Shown: positions 14,753 to 29,200 of the stretch, one piece after another | Layout of the letters: each line of letters begins with the position of its first letter | How positions within the stretch are numbered: position 1 is the first letter of the stretch | Assembly: GCF_965638725.1 (NCBI RefSeq) | Contig: NC_134953.1 | Span: 35,640,854-35,704,853 of the forward strand | DNA length: 64,000 nt | Source of the DNA: Aptenodytes patagonicus | Lineage: Eukaryota > Chordata > Aves > Sphenisciformes > Spheniscidae | Reading direction: 5' to 3' | Program-made: the position numbers and the translations under genes | The notes under the pieces: generated by a model | What the model was told of the DNA's origin: nothing | Seen by the model: the letters and a program-made list of their open reading frames with translations, nothing else | Database searches by the model: none

Positions 14753-17700
14753 AAGCAGGCTCGTGAGCAAAATAGATGGAGAAAAGGAAGTACAGCCACA
14801 ACAGCTGATAAAATCCCATACTGAGCTGGACTAAAAATACAGTAGAAAACAAAATCAATCAAACTGTTTAAAAGTAATCAGAGCGGTAGTGTGGCTGCCA
14901 CAAATCAGGTATAGGCTGGACAGTATTTGCCAGACCTTTCTGCCCGAGTATGTGGCCCGTGGAGTTCAACTGTATAAAAAGACGTTCATGGCTCCCTAAA
15001 GACTCGGAGCTATGGCCATCTTTTCCTCCACCTCCTTTCTCTCCCGTGTTTGTTTTACCAGAAGTAACCTAAACTTACCCAGGCTTTTTGTCTTGTAATC
15101 ATTTGAAGTGTTCCCTCAGGCCCATTTGCTGCAGGAGTTAAGGTATTATTGAGATCAAACAACATGAAATCCTTAGAGCTGTGAAAATACAGGATTTCCT
15201 GCCTCAGAGCTACCAAGCCCTACTCTTTAATTCCACTAAGGAAGCACAGAGCTACGATAAAACCACATGCCCAGGGACTGGAAAAAGAAACAGGCATCTG
15301 TGTCAAGGATATATTGTATCGGTACGGTTGGAAGGTACCAGAAATGTTCACTTCGAAAGAGAACAGGAAAAATCCTTCAGTCTACCATATAGCTTTAGAA
15401 AGGCCCATGCGTAAAATGCAACTGTTTGCACGCAACACATCAGGTAAAACAAGTCTTCAATTTGCTGCAAGGCAAGATTTTCCTACTAGCTATATATAGA
15501 TCGTAACTTCCTTTTCAAAACCTATGAGAACACATGAAAAAAGTGCAGAGGTTAGTCTGTGTGTGCTGCTAACGCTACAGATCATTTGCTCCTTGGTCAG
15601 AGTTTCCTAGGCCGCCCTGCTGAGGTGGAAAGAAAGGGACGTGGCGGTGGACGCTGCATCAGAGGAGCCCCCACGCCACCGAGTGCTCCCCTGCCCTCCT
15701 GGGGCACACGCATCATGGGAACACAAAGGCAGAGAAAGAACAGTGGCACTCCTGCTAACAAAGCGCAAGTCAAAAGGTGGAAAGCGGGAGCACAGCGGAG
15801 AGCCAACATTGTCTGAGGCAGAGCTGGGGGTTAGGAGGGGAAAGCACAGCAAAGCCTTAGCCCGGGAGACTCAACAGGGAGAGGCAGCTCGTCCAGCGCG
15901 GATGTGGGGGAGAGCACAAACATCCTGCTCAGGAAAGCAGCCGAACAGGCCGATGGTGGCTGTGGAAGGAGGGAGGAAGGGAAATTCCCAGTTACGGGCG
16001 CGGGGCGGGAAAGGCTGTCAGCTGTGAGAGCAGGAGAGGGCTTGACAGGATGTCACGGGAGAGGGTACGAACAAAATTACCACCTACCGAAAAGGTCAGA
16101 GAGCATGAGAACGCAGTGCTGATCAGATGGGGGTTCGGTTTACACACACAGATCTGAGCAATTTCCGTGAAGCTGGAAGAGCAGAATAAACTTTAAAATC
16201 AGATTCTTAGAACCCCCTACATCTGACCCGTGTAACAGGGACCACGGTTTCACCGCCAGCAATTCCAGCAGTCCAGTAACAGAATTCTGTTTCAGCTAAA
16301 CCATATACACAGCCATCCATCCATGCTGAAATCCTTCAGGTCATAGCAGCCCCGCTTTATTCTTTGCTGATTACTTACTCTCTGTTAGTTACCTCTGCAG
16401 TTACAGTAGAAAGAAAATTGCCGTGGTCATTTACTGTAGGGCAGCGCAGTGGATGGAGGTGATGGTAAGGAGCTGGAAAGGGGTGAGGGAAGTAGGGTGC
16501 GCGTGGAGAGCAGGGCTTGCAGTTTTGATGACTTGGAGACGTGAGCTTTCAAAGGACAGAAAAAAAGACAGGAAGAGTTTCCTGGAGAGCCCAGCAGATC
16601 AAGACAGAGCTTGGTCTCAATAGGAAGGTGGCAAAAGATGACATGGTACTTCGTATTCTTGCTCTAGGAGTTGACAGCGTTCCTGCACTCAAACAGCTTC
16701 AGCTGATCTCATCGAATACTTCTGGCTGTATTAAAATAGTTGAGATTCTAAACCAGAAAACCTCCTGAAGAGTCCTTAGGAAAGAAAGATGGGAAAATCA
16801 TGCCCAGTAATGCCTCGCAGAACATGGAAATGGTCGAGGGGAAAACCGACCCGAAAACAAAACACCTCCCCACAAACCCCTCTTTAGTCTCAAGACATCA
16901 GCTACAACAATCTCGGGTCGTACTGGCAGCGAGCACAGCGCCAGCCCGACTTCCTGCTCCGATTTCCTGTAGGGGCGCGGGGGAGCTCCGCTTCACTGTG
17001 ACGGAGCCAGAAATCTTAAGATACTGAACAAGCTGAATTTGGTACGCTGAGTACTTAAAAACCCCAGCGTTTTTGGCCTCTTTTAGTGGAATTTGGAGTA
17101 GCTGTTACCTTTAACAACTTCTTGGGGTCTGCTAATGCATGCAGCATGCGACTTGCAGAGTCTTTTCGAGTTGACGGCAATAATCACAGCACTCCCCGTC
17201 GCGCTCAGCTTGTGCCACATTTTCCCTGTTCACTCGCTTTTGGCTTCTTCCCCTCCCATTAGTTACTGGGAAACACTGTCATTGTTGCGGGCAGTTTATG
17301 AGGCCGTCCCATCCGCACCTGCAGCAATTCCCCAAGCGATTTGCAAAATGCATCAGGTTATGTTTTTATGCATTGCAAATCCATCAGATATACCCACTAA
17401 CCACAAAATTTTAGAACTAGACATCTGGTGTAACTACCGCATCAATTTACTATAGGTAAACTCCACTAAACAAATCGAGTGGACAGTTAATCTCCATAGC
17501 GACTACACTGAAATCCTATTTATGCGGTTCAAGCTAATTTATCAATTTATCTTTGCTAAGAAAGCAGCAAAGATCTGCTTACCCCAGTGACTTACCCATG
17601 CAACACTGCAGCTTGAGCCCATCAGTTTTGCCTCTCCAAAATGAATGAGATATTTTGTCTTAAAATCCTGTCGATCTCTCAGGCTTTTCTTTGGGAGGAT

Positions 17701-19302
17701 TCTTGCTGCTTCACCATCCGTTTCACCGGTACAGATTAACAACTTTGTCATACACTTAAGGATTCATCAGCAAAGGTGGCAGGAAGAAGGTCACAAAGGA
17801 AGAACTTTCATATTCACACTTGGAAATACAAACTAGCCTCCGTTCAGTGACTCCTTCAGTTACCACCTGAGAAGGCGAGAACTTAAGTGCTGCGGGGTGA
17901 CAGGGGCAGCCGTCAGCGCACCGTGGGGGCCCAAAGGACGGTACCAAAGCTCAGACCTAGAAGCACCGGGTGCTGTCTGCTGTGCAGCCCCTGACAGTAA
18001 AGCACCCGAGCGCCTTTGAGAAGAGGTAGGGCAGGAAGCCCGAGGCTTTGGCCAGGACAGACACAGCAACGTGACACTTTCCGATAGTAACCCAGGGGAA
18101 ACCAACCCATTCCCTTCAGTTCAACTACAAAGACACCCCAGCCCAAGGAGTGAGCCGTGCCGACAGCCCACGGCCCAGGCCCGAACAACTGCTCTTTGTG
18201 TAGAACAACAACAAGGGGGGGGTACGACCGCCTGCAGCAGGAATGCAAATTTCAGCAGCCTCAAGAAATTTCACGAATGTTAAAAGTACCTCACCAAAAC
18301 TCAATTCGGGGGGGAATACTTAGACTTGATTAAAATTCACTCATTTACATATCCTGAACTTTTAAAAAAAAAAAAAGTATGTGTGACTGGAGTCCACTTG
18401 TCATTAAGCAAACGTACTCTGGCAGGTTTTGCATCTTCAGCCAACGCTCTTGCTCCGTGCCACACGCAGCGTAAAGGAAGACGCTGCATGGAACCGGGTG
18501 TGAAGTTGGGCATCAACTGCCAAGCGCAGCAACGTTAACCCCAAAGTATTTCTTTGCAACTTCAAATAAACTCCAAGCTTTCAAACCAACTAAAGAAACA
18601 ACTTTACTTTTGGAACCAGAAATTGCTTTCGGGTTTCACTATTTCTTAAGATAGTTTACGTTTTTTTTGTTGGGGTTTTTTTTTTGGTGACACAAAAGCC
18701 GGTCAGACTTTGTCGACAGACTGGGAGCAGTTACCAGGCTAGTTACTATCCCCTTTTGGACATGTCACGAGCTAGCTAACAGCTGCACCTTACATTTGAT
18801 ATCAAATCTAAACATTTGAATAGTTTTAATAATTTAAATCCATGTACACTTTAACTTTTCAAACTAACTCCAAGAGCTGGAATTCTGCTCAACTGTCTAA
18901 CATTTATCATTATTAAATAAAGAGAAATCTTTTTTTTTTAAACATCCTTTATTTTGTGGTATTACTTGAACTGCAGAAAGCCAAGACACTATAAAAAATT
19001 GTTCTATAGAAACTCCTTTCCCCCTTCACCCAAAGTAAGTGTTGGATTATTAGAGACAGAACATAAGCGATGTTTAAGTTGTTTTATTCTTAAGGAGGGG
19101 CTCTTTCCGGCTCAGCCGTTTGAGCTGTGCTCCAGCACTTCCCCTCGCAGTTTTGTCTCAAACCCGGAGAGGGCAGAGTGGTGCGCAGGAACCACGGCAG
19201 AACATTTCAAAGGTTACAACTGGAGATGCATTTGCCGTTAGGGCGAACCAACGACTCGGGCTGTCAGACGTGGCCACAAACGTAAAAAACGAACAAGACG
19301 AG

Positions 19303-20125
19303 ACAACATTTGATAAAGTCATTTTAATGGAAAATGTAAAACCCCTTTCAACTTCAATGTACAAAGCATGTGTAACACTTGCACTTTTAACAAATTAAAG
19401 CAAGCCAATGTTTTAAAAAAATACATCATTGAATGTATATATGTATATATTTACATAGCATATTAAGTTTAATATTTAGCTTTAAAAGTTCACATAAATT
19501 TTACCAAAATGAGACAATTTTTAAATAAATTACACCTTTTGAAAACGTTTAATTGTACACTGAATAGCTTCAATAAAATACTGAAGTGTCTGTATTTAAT
19601 ATCTACTTTATATACTTTATATTTTACAAAGTTTACAATTATTTGGCAGTAAGTTTCAGATTATGACATGACTGCTGTGCGGACTCAGCAAGATCCCAAA
19701 TGCAGGCAATAGCTGGTGTTTGTGTCCTACTCTCACAGTAACTGTCTCAATGTAGTGAAAAATATCTGAATTATTTTAGCAAACTGTACAAGTCACATTT
19801 ACATTTGATCAACAATATAGCATAGAATTTTGTGGGTTTTTTTTTCCAAAAATAAATACATCATCTTAAATCTTTGACATTTCACAAACTTCATATACAT
19901 TATAATACAGGACAGCAGAATGCTGCTCAACTGTTTGCAAGTCTAACATGTAATCACAGTGGCTGTGATATGAAGCTCTACCGCTGCAGTGTCATTAACA
20001 AGTAAATACGATGACTATGTTTTCTTGGCACTGATGGTTTGTGAAGCTTAAATTAGTGTGCATACTGTTCATATATTAGAAAAAATAACCTCCGTTTGAT
20101 GTTAACACAAAAAAGCAGAGAGCGC
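19303..20125 (-). other. JMJD1C: JMJD1C 3' untranslated region
   Basis: An AT-rich region following the JMJD1C stop in the minus-strand direction. It has many AU-rich stretches and one Pumilio-type element (TGTAAATA on the transcribed strand, 19,448-19,455). The likely end is about 20 nt past the ATTAAA at 19,323-19,328, where the minus strand becomes GT-rich (TGTTGTCTCGTCTTGTTCG). Longer forms are possible, because further minus-strand AATAAA hexamers lie at 19,083-19,088 and 18,948-18,953. Confidence 0.65.
19323..19328 (-). terminator. JMJD1C: JMJD1C poly(A) signal ATTAAA
   Basis: This is the common variant hexamer ATTAAA on the minus strand, about 800 nt after the stop, with a GT-rich element about 25 nt downstream. 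The choice over the more distal AATAAA copies is an inference from spacing and composition. Confidence 0.55.
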
Positions 20126-20215
20126 TTAGTTTTCATCCATATCTTCCATTTCACCTTCATGAATCTTCAAAGCTCTCACCATTTCTTTAACTGCGTGATA
20201 CAAGATATTTTTAAC
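20126..20215 (-). CDS. JMJD1C: JMJD1C terminal coding exon (exon -1)
   Basis: Twenty-nine codons ([20 protein letters not shown] onward, ending MDEN) and TAA at 20,126-20,128. The acceptor is TTCTTTCAG. This is the C-terminal helix after the JmjC domain, nearly identical to the mammalian end. Confidence 0.96.
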   Translation of the reverse strand, partial: VKNILYHAVKEMVRALKIHEGEMEDMDEN

Positions 20216-23200
20216 CTGAAAGAACATCAGACAGATTTTAGTAAGGCCTACCACTACGGAACTCTGCGAAGTAATTGTCTTTAGGACTGAGCCCCAAGCC
20301 TAGTGGATGGAAAAAAAAGGAAGGCTGCATCAAGCCAGTGCAAAAGGAAAGATCTTCTTACACATTTTAAAACGTAACGTGAAATAAATAAAATCAGCAA
20401 CTCAAGGGAGAGCCATGTACAGCCCTGGCATTCATGCCGCTGCTCATTGTTATTCTGTGTGAACAGCAGCGAGGAAGTAGCTCCACGCACTGCTCCGCAT
20501 TTCAATGAGCCTGAGCATGCCCTGCCTTCGCAACAGCTTCCAGAGCAGAATTCATTTCCTACCTGCAGTTTATCATCATAATTGATTTCTTCCTTTGACA
20601 GCCTCAGCTCCTGCGTTAAGTGAAATGACTGTACAAGATGTTCTGGAGACACAAAGTCTTCAGTTACTTGAACGCAGCTGTGAAAATTTTGCACCTATCC
20701 AAAATAACAAGAAGAGGAGACTGGTAATTAGTATTTTGGGGTTATTCTTTGGCAGAGATACCTGAGAAAAGAGTGGGCCTTGAGATGTCTTAAACCACAG
20801 GCTTATCAGACTGAAGGGCGTCTTTATACGTTTTATGTAGAGAGCAATTAAGTGTATTCGACTTATCTAAGTTAGCTTCTGGCAAAAGGTACACTTTGAA
20901 CAATGCACATCTGCCTGTGCTCCGGCGCTTCTTCCTGCAGTCAGCCCCGACATTAATTCAACATACTCTGATGTGTTATTCCACCCTTTTACCAGCTGCA
21001 CGGCACTGCTGCCGTGTACTACTACTGCACAGCCATTTCCAGAACACCGTGCAGGCACCGATGTCGCAGACCGACTCCGTGGCAAGCCTTGCCCTGCAGG
21101 ACCTGGCTCCTCGGGCCACAGGGACACGCTGGAAGCTTGCACCCACACTCTGCCAGGCACAACTTGCCGCGTTCGCTGAAAAGTAACTGCCGGTGGAAAT
21201 ATTTAAAAGAAAAAAACCTCATGAACAAAGGGGCAGGTTCAGAAGGGTGGGGGGGGAAAGGCACTTTCTTTTTTCTCTGAACACTTCTTACTGATAAGAG
21301 GTAACTACTGAGAGAAATGGACACCATCTTCTGCCACCCAGGTCATATCTGGAGGATAGGGGAAAGGAAAAAACGCTTCCTCGTTGTGACCGGACTACCA
21401 ACTCCTCTTTGTCCTCTTCAGAAACATATACATCATCAGGTTTTCACCCCTAAACCCTCAGAAATTACCTGTTTCTTCAGCATGTAAAAAACCTTGTTTC
21501 CCCAAATTCTACCTGCTCATAAAGTTGTGCAATGTCAATTCCACAAACTTACCAAAGCCTGGGGGGGTGGGAGGGAGTACCTTTGCATCCTAGCGAACAA
21601 ACAGTCCCACCCTGCTCAGTACTGATGAAGATCTGCATATTTTAAGCTGGAGTCTAGCAAAATCTATAGTTTTTTAATGCATACTCTAAAATTTCCATTG
21701 TGATACCTGACATTCAAAAAACCTTTGGGACCTACACAGTTGAGGACACAGCACTTGATTTAAAAACTATTTTCTTCTTCAAAAGACTGCCCAAGCCTGA
21801 TTTTATAAGGTTAGCTTGCCCCTTTACAGGTGAAATCCCAGAGGTAACCCCTAGCTCAACACTAGTGTTGTACACGGGGTTTCTGCAGCCTCATAATCAT
21901 CAAAGACAAAGCAGTGCCGTTCCCTCCTGCAGATTAATCGAAAGAGAAACCATTCCGCAGACAAAGAGGGTTTGTCGATGCCACACAATTTACAAACAGC
22001 AGAAAGCCAGGAGCAAGGAAACAGCTGCAGAAGTGCCACTGCGAGGCTCCACCAGCGCTCAGGGAATTTCCTAGAGCTTCGGCTGAAACGTCTCTGCACA
22101 GCCAGGCTGCTGGCTTCCAGCCCCCTCTCCTCCCTCGCAGGCTTCTCACCTGTTTCAAGTCTCTACCTGCCCTTGTTTTCCTTTCCACCCCATGCAAATC
22201 CCACACCACTTATTCACTTTCTCCTCACAGAGACAAGATTTTACTGATTCCCTCTCCCTCTGTTGCAGAACGGGCAATATTTGTTGCCCTCAGATCTTTC
22301 ATTCTGCTGTGCCTTAAACCTCCTTCCCTTCCAGGGCCTGTCTTATTGGTGTGCAAGTCTTTGGGGAAAAGACAGATTTTACCTGGGCGGTCTGGTACTT
22401 AATACGGGAATGCCCTGCTGACAGCCCACAGCCAGTCCTATTTATAATATTTATAATACAAGCTGATACAATGGCACACACAAATAAGTATGTTTAGCAA
22501 TGATTCCCCTGAGGTTCGCGGGGTGAGGACTACAGCACTCCCACAACTGTGCCAATTCCAGCTGAACTGAGAACAGCTTCGCCCTCAGCCCACACAGAGC
22601 AGAGGTCTTCCAGCAGGGCCCCGCCGACGGGTGGAGCACCGGAAAAGCCTCAGACCTGGGCCGTGGTGGGAAAGGTGAGCAGGCAGGGAGGAAAGGGCCA
22701 TCCACACCCACGGCTGCGGCTCGTCGCCGCACAGCCGTCTCCCTCCTGTCCTTATGCCGAGGACCAGCCATTTCCTGCAAGGCTCAGCTCTGGGGCCAGC
22801 GCTCAGCCCAGCAGCTCTGTATACGCAACTCCCAGACCTTTATCCTACATCCTTATCGTAACATCGCCAGGATGTCGCATTACCTCCAGCATGTTATTTT
22901 ACAATACATAATCCTGCTGTTAAATCAAGATAATACCACTATAAAAAACAACATTATAATAACCTGTTCTACTACGAAAAAGTTTTGCATATAGCCTGAA
23001 CAACACATTTCAATCACCAACTCAAGTATTTCTAGCTTTTAATTTATCGCTAAAATATTTTACAAATTTGGAGTCACCAAATTAAAACCAGGGAGGGCAT
23101 CCCTAGTGGACAACTGTGATACAGGATGAGCCAGAGCGGAGCAGTAGAAAGCGTGAATCATTCAAAAGAACAGTAAAAAAACCCTTTTTTTACCTGGGGA

Positions 23201-26200
23201 AGTTTCTAAGGAGAGCCAAGGGCTCGCTGTTACAAGTGCCAGAGAGAGAACAAGGCCCAGACGTTACAAAGCAGGGAACACTTCTGAGCTCCCCTACTCG
23301 CACAGCCAAGAAGAAAGGAGGTAACAATCCTACAGCGCATCACTCATGGTACGTTCAGGGAAGCATCTGCAGACAAGACCAGCCCAATGCTGTATCTATT
23401 TCTGGTTTCCCCCCAAAAGAGCAATTCCCTCCACAAGAGGTACTGACAAGGCTACTCCAACTGCCACAGCTCACAGGAGAGGCTCTCCCTCCCACCCCAC
23501 CACTGGAACAGTTTGACTTTGCCTACTGAAATGCTCACAAGGGGGATGTGACTGCTGTCTGCAAGTACACAGGGAGGAGGGGGAAACCTGGAAAGCAAGA
23601 GGAATGCTTTATGCTACCATAAAATATTAAGAACAAGTTACTATAAAAGCTAGACATGAATCCATAGAAGCTGGGGTGGGGGGGGGGGGGAGAGGAATAT
23701 ATTGAAGAAATACACACAACCTCCTCCATGTTAGAGCAGTAAAATTCTAGACCAGCACGTCAGAAGCAGCAGTGTGACAGCAATCCTAACTCCAGGCTCC
23801 AGGATGGAAGTCTGAGCTACACTACGCAGTGCCCATGGGCAGCCAGGCTCCCTAAATCCGTCCCCCAGCCTGATTTCCTCTGCTCCACAACATTACTGAT
23901 GAGCAAATAAAAATAAAAATGTTAATTTACCACCAAATTTAGTATCAACTCTCATCCAGTTTTAATTATTAAAGATTCATGATAGGCATGTAAATCTGAA
24001 ACACTTAACATGTAAACTTAACTTGGTATGTATTCTTGTTCAGACTTATTTTTAAGTGTTTAAACGTGCTTTGTATATATGAAGTGTTGGTGCTGATCCC
24101 TAAGGTCAGTATTTATGCATCTCTATAGAGAGAGTACTATACAAGTACATGAAAGAACATGATGCTTTCATTTCCTCCTACGTGGCAGATTCACAGGAAC
24201 TTCTTACTGAAGATGAAAAGGTTCTCAGCTTCACCCACTAAGGTTTAAAAACACCATGTTATTAACTCCTTGGTGCCAGAAGCTAGAACATTACCACTTC
24301 AAAAGCAACCTGGAGTTTAAAGCCAAGGAGATGAAGATAAGAGTGGTCTTATTTTTGGTCCTTAAACCTATGAACTGCAGGGAAGCCTGGAACAGTCCCA
24401 CTACTTGATGTTTTATATTCTGTATGCCTTTGTATAATGCCACATGCTATATAAAACAAATTTCCCAGTATGTTTTTTATTTTCTGTGGGTTCCCTTTTC
24501 ACTCTCGTATCTGGGATATCTCCTTTGTTTCAAGAGATCAGAGTAAGGTTGCTGAAGGATGCAATACAAATCTTATCAACTCTGGGAGTCCTAACTGCTT
24601 TAACCTAACAGGAACTAAGAATAACATCAATGCTAGATGTTCCTTCACCTTTGTGAAGCAACATCAAGCCCTGGAGACGTGGTACAGGAAAAAGCAACCT
24701 ACAACAACCCCAGATTTGGCCACCTGGGTTTTGGTTTTGGTTTTTCTTTCTTTTGCCAGAAAACAAATCCACACAGATCATCCAGGGTTAACATACCACC
24801 ATGTAAAACCCATCTAAAGACTCACTGGAATGACAAAGGACTCTAGTCTGGGTAAGGTACCTGTTGCTTTCAATGCCCCAGCAACTGACATAGCCAGCAG
24901 ACAGATTAGGGACCTGTCATCACTACAATGCAGTCATTTTTTTCACAGAGAAAACCCTACTGCCCTGGTCACAGTGACACAGTAAGCCATTGCTTCCTCT
25001 CTGCCCAGAAGAGGCAGCGGTTGGAAGCTGATCTGCAGATCAGAAACCAAATAGCATCTTCTTCAGAAAGGCCTGGCCTCACTTGAACCCGGGTGGAGCT
25101 CAATGGTAAATCTTTAACAGCAAGATGGTTTACAACCCCTACTGCAGGGTGGGGATGCTCCTCATTCCTTGATAGTCAGCTACCTAATTAGTGGTGCTTG
25201 ACAGCTGGCAAGACAGCAAGAAAGCAGGCTCCATTTCCTGTTGAAACAGGAAAAGGTTCATGGAGCAAAGAAATAAATAAATCTAGAACCGCCCCAAAAT
25301 CATGTCTAAACAATTGTGCTTTCTTCTTCTTTTCAGCAAGGAGAAGCAGTTTGCAGACTGTGAGGAAAAAAAACCCCACCAAGCAAAATGAAGTAACAAA
25401 CCCTATGTGCTAGGAGAGGCCTGAAGCTTGCCACACAAGTTCATAGGTTCTCCAGAACTGCCCTACTGGCAGTACTTTTTCTTACATGACTAAGAATTAC
25501 ATCAGCCCAGCTGCTGCAAAGGTGGTATCACTCTTTCTGATGGTAAGGAAAGCTGCTGAAAGGACAATGATGACTCCTGGTGATTGATGTACCTTCAGTG
25601 TAAAAAGGAACTTAATGTGGAATGGGAAAACAACCTCCAAATCCTGTTACAGAAACATCTTGTTACACCCAAACTGCCTCTACAATTCTCCTACAGCTGA
25701 AGACAAAAAAAATGACACCTGACCTCCAGGTATTTTTATCTGCTTGGGTTGCTCTCCCTGCCTCTCTAGGGTTAGGTTAACTTTTGGTTTAGAAGAAAAA
25801 AAAATACTAACCTGACTTTGCCAGAACTAACAGCAGTTTATTTAGAAATTTGCTAATGAAATTAAAAGTGGAAAAAAGTGGTTAATAATATTAATTAAAA
25901 TATGACTAATAATTATCATTTTTCATTTTAAAGGAAAAAAGGAACAGTATTATTTCAAGCATTCAAGTTGCTGTATGTTAGTACTTGCTAGTCATCTATA
26001 CAAGCAGATGTAACTTATTATATATTCCTATATGCTAATAGTTACCATTTAAAAAAAAAAATCTAATTTGAGTACAATGTAGTTATGTCTTTGAAAAAAA
26101 GTTAATTTTTATTGTACTTATGTTATTTAATCCTCTGTGTATTTAAACAGATGTACATTACCTGATGAAGTGCTCCTGCTGGTAGAATAATAGCATCACC

Positions 26201-29200
26201 AAGAAACTGAATAACCGTACAGGTTTTTACTCCGTACTCTTCAAGAAGTCTTTGGCGAAGTTTTTTGTTCACATACCAACTCTGATCACGTATTGGATCA
26301 TGCTCTGGTAAAACTTCTAAGCCTTGTTCTTTTGCTATCTGTAAGTACAGAAAAGATCCCAAGTCACTTTCAAAAGAAGCTGAACCTTTTTCTGGTAAGT
26401 TGTAAGTATACCTAACTTACAAAGCAACGCTACTGTGTTCCCCATACTCAAAACAAGAATTTTAGTCAGGTATTCAAAAGAACCTCAAAGGAACTGGCAA
26501 ATCCCACTGAACTGAAGACATCTGCAGAACTCGGCACAATAATCTATGAATAAGCAACACGCTCTCTGTGTGCCTTCTTTCATCAAGAAAATAAAATCTG
26601 ACCTCAAGAGTTCCTATGCTGCCAATTCCTCAAGCTTACAACCTTCAGTTTTGTCACAGACACCCAACACCACAACCTCACCTCGGGAAAAAAGCAGCAG
26701 ATAAAACTAAGGGTCATACAGTCCCAGGCAACCTGCTCTAGGTGACTCTGCTTGAGCACGGGGCTGAACAAAAGGACCCCAAGAGGTCCCCTTCTAATCT
26801 CAACCACTCTGTGATAAGAAGTTATTTTCCTACCATCCCATCAAAGAACTGGGAAAAAATTATGAACATAAAAAAAAAATACTTCCTGACAGCGGTAGAC
26901 TTAACTGCAACAACCATTTCTCATCAAGTTAACCACAGGGGAACAAGTATTACCCTTAATCAATTGCTAATTAATGAATCATAGCGACTAAAGAAAAAAG
27001 TGACTAAAGATAAAAAACATAGCAAATCCATCTGTCGTGACTCAGGAGACAATCATCTCATTAAAAACATACATTTTTATTCATATTGATATTAAATATA
27101 CTTAATTATGTGATGCAGACCTTCAAAATGTTCTTGTGTATCATTACCCTTCTTCTGTACTAAACGAGATACTGAGAATTTCTCTCTTATCAGCAGGCAA
27201 AGTAGTCCCAAGGTCTAGTCATCAATCTCCAATTCAGTATTTCAAAAATACCACCACACCAAAAATACAAGGCGGTACACAATTCATTTTGCATACCATG
27301 ACAAGCTGTGGCAGCAAATGACAAACTTGATTACATAGTCTTAAGTGCTTCTGTTTTAAACCTGCTGCTCCAAGAGTTTCACAATAACCCTTAATTGCTC
27401 TGAAAGAAGAAATGCTGAATAGTACTCATTGTCCACCTATTCCCTTGCATTCGTGACTTTGTTCACAACTCTCTTTTCCAAACTAAAGAGCCACCATCTA
27501 CTTTATGAGCATCTACTTTTTAAATCAACAGAAAAGCCTCGCTGTATAATTCATAATCTCCTGGAATTAGCTGCATTTTGTTTAGTAGTGCTCTTTTTTC
27601 CCCACAGTTCAGCTTGCAAAAGAGCAAATGTTTGAGTCACCAGAGGACAGCTGCCCTAGGACTGAAACACTGCCTTACTGTCCAACAGAATCTTTACTGA
27701 TGAATTTCTTAGGCTCTTCCTCCTCGCAATAGAGACCTTGGCCTCCAGCCTGTTTATGGACCCCTTTGGTTTAGCCAGTTAAAAGCCATCTGCTTTTTTC
27801 CCCCACAGTAGAAGACAGTGAAGACTTCTTTTCCTCGAGCAACCACTTCAGTGATATTTTGGTACTTCTATGTCATCCATCAAGACCGCCTTCTAGAACA
27901 TGAAAACGTGCTAAAGACAGGGCACAGAAAACTGCTTCCAAGATGGTATCTCTAAATTTAACGCCATTGATGACTATCAATGGCCCAGTGGTGGATATTC
28001 ATCCTACGTGGTAAGTAACGACCTGAAAGGTTCTGATGTGGCTCTAACTTGTTCATCACATGCTGCCGAAGGAAGATCTGCACCGTAGCTTATGTTGAAG
28101 AAGCTTGCTGCCCTTGGGTACATTATCCCCCACCACTTTCATCTTTAGTAAGAGCCAAGGCATGTTCTTTGAGCTAACTGACATGACACAGAGTCCTTAC
28201 AAAGATCGGTGGCTGCTGGGTTGCAAGGTCGGGTTTTTTTGCATGGGACAATTCACAAAAAAATTCAGCATCTGATAATGCAAGAATGGATCAGTGACAG
28301 AAAAACATTATCCTACAAATGCTAATACTAAAAAAAATAAAATTATCCTTTGTATTAACGAAGGACAAGTATAAATCTCCATGCCCTCCTGAGCATTCAT
28401 AGTTTGCAGGCTACCTTTAACTCTTTAAGAAGTGAGTATGTATCATGTTATGTATTTTATTTGTTGACTGATGTAGCAGGTCAATTATAGTTTATGTGCT
28501 ATAAAGGAAAGAATTTCGCTTCCCCCCCTTCCCTAAGCATAGGGGTGGTGTTTGTGGTTTTTGCCGGCCCCCTTTGATTTACCAGTTACTTAGATTAAAT
28601 TTATAAAATATCTATTATACATCTAACCTTCTGCAGAAACTCCCTTATCTTGTCAGCATCTTTGCCAGCATAAATGTGCCATAAAGCACCAGGTAATTCA
28701 CTTGAATCTTTCAACCGCTTCCTTAAAAGGTCATCCAAATCTTCCTCTTCAAACTTCTTCAAAACTCCTAAGAGTCAACAAAAATATTTTTTAAAAGTGA
28801 GACAGAGGAAAAACTGAAACTAAACACCTTTTCGAATTTCTTGTGTGAGACTGAGCAGATAAAAGTTTGCTGAATACTATGGAAGCCCCCAGGTGATCCT
28901 CTTGTTCAGTGTTTGTAATTAGTTACTAGAACATGCATGCCATAAATACCTTAAAAATAATGTTTCGTTTTTAAACTTTTTTTACGTCTCTTGAATTTGA
29001 TAGAACACATTCTCCTACCTGAAATAAACAGACAGGGCTGGCACCAAAAAATTAAAAGATGAAAAAGGTGTTTTCCTGTGGTCAGCAAAAGCAGTGCTTT
29101 GCGTGCAGTTCTGCATCAGCTAGTCAAGAAGCTAGAGCTCTCCCAATATGCTGAAGTTTTACTGCTATTAACTCAGTGCATATGCAAGTGAAAACAAAGC

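Larger units (their letters stand above)
11440..19302. other. Intergenic spacer between convergent NRBF2 and JMJD1C
   Basis: This spacer of about 7.9 kb has more CpG than the flanking introns. A small CpG cluster lies at 11,680-11,850, the compact CpG island at 13,640-13,943, and moderately GC-rich stretches at about 15.6-16.1 kb and 16.9-18.2 kb. I recognise no protein-coding exon on either strand. The open frames of 60-130 codons have no familiar motif and mostly coincide with GC-rich sequence. It also contains a G20 run, a 12-bp tandem duplication and one CR1 tail. Confidence 0.75.

Noticed and set aside
15559..16122. Open frames of 70-128 codons in the spacer
   Set aside because: Low-complexity Gly/Arg/Lys-rich translations on overlapping frames, with no splice or homology support.
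20281..26161. Intronic open frames over 90 codons as extra JMJD1C exons or a nested gene
   Set aside because: Exon phases on either side join exactly without them and their translations carry no KDM3 or other familiar motif.
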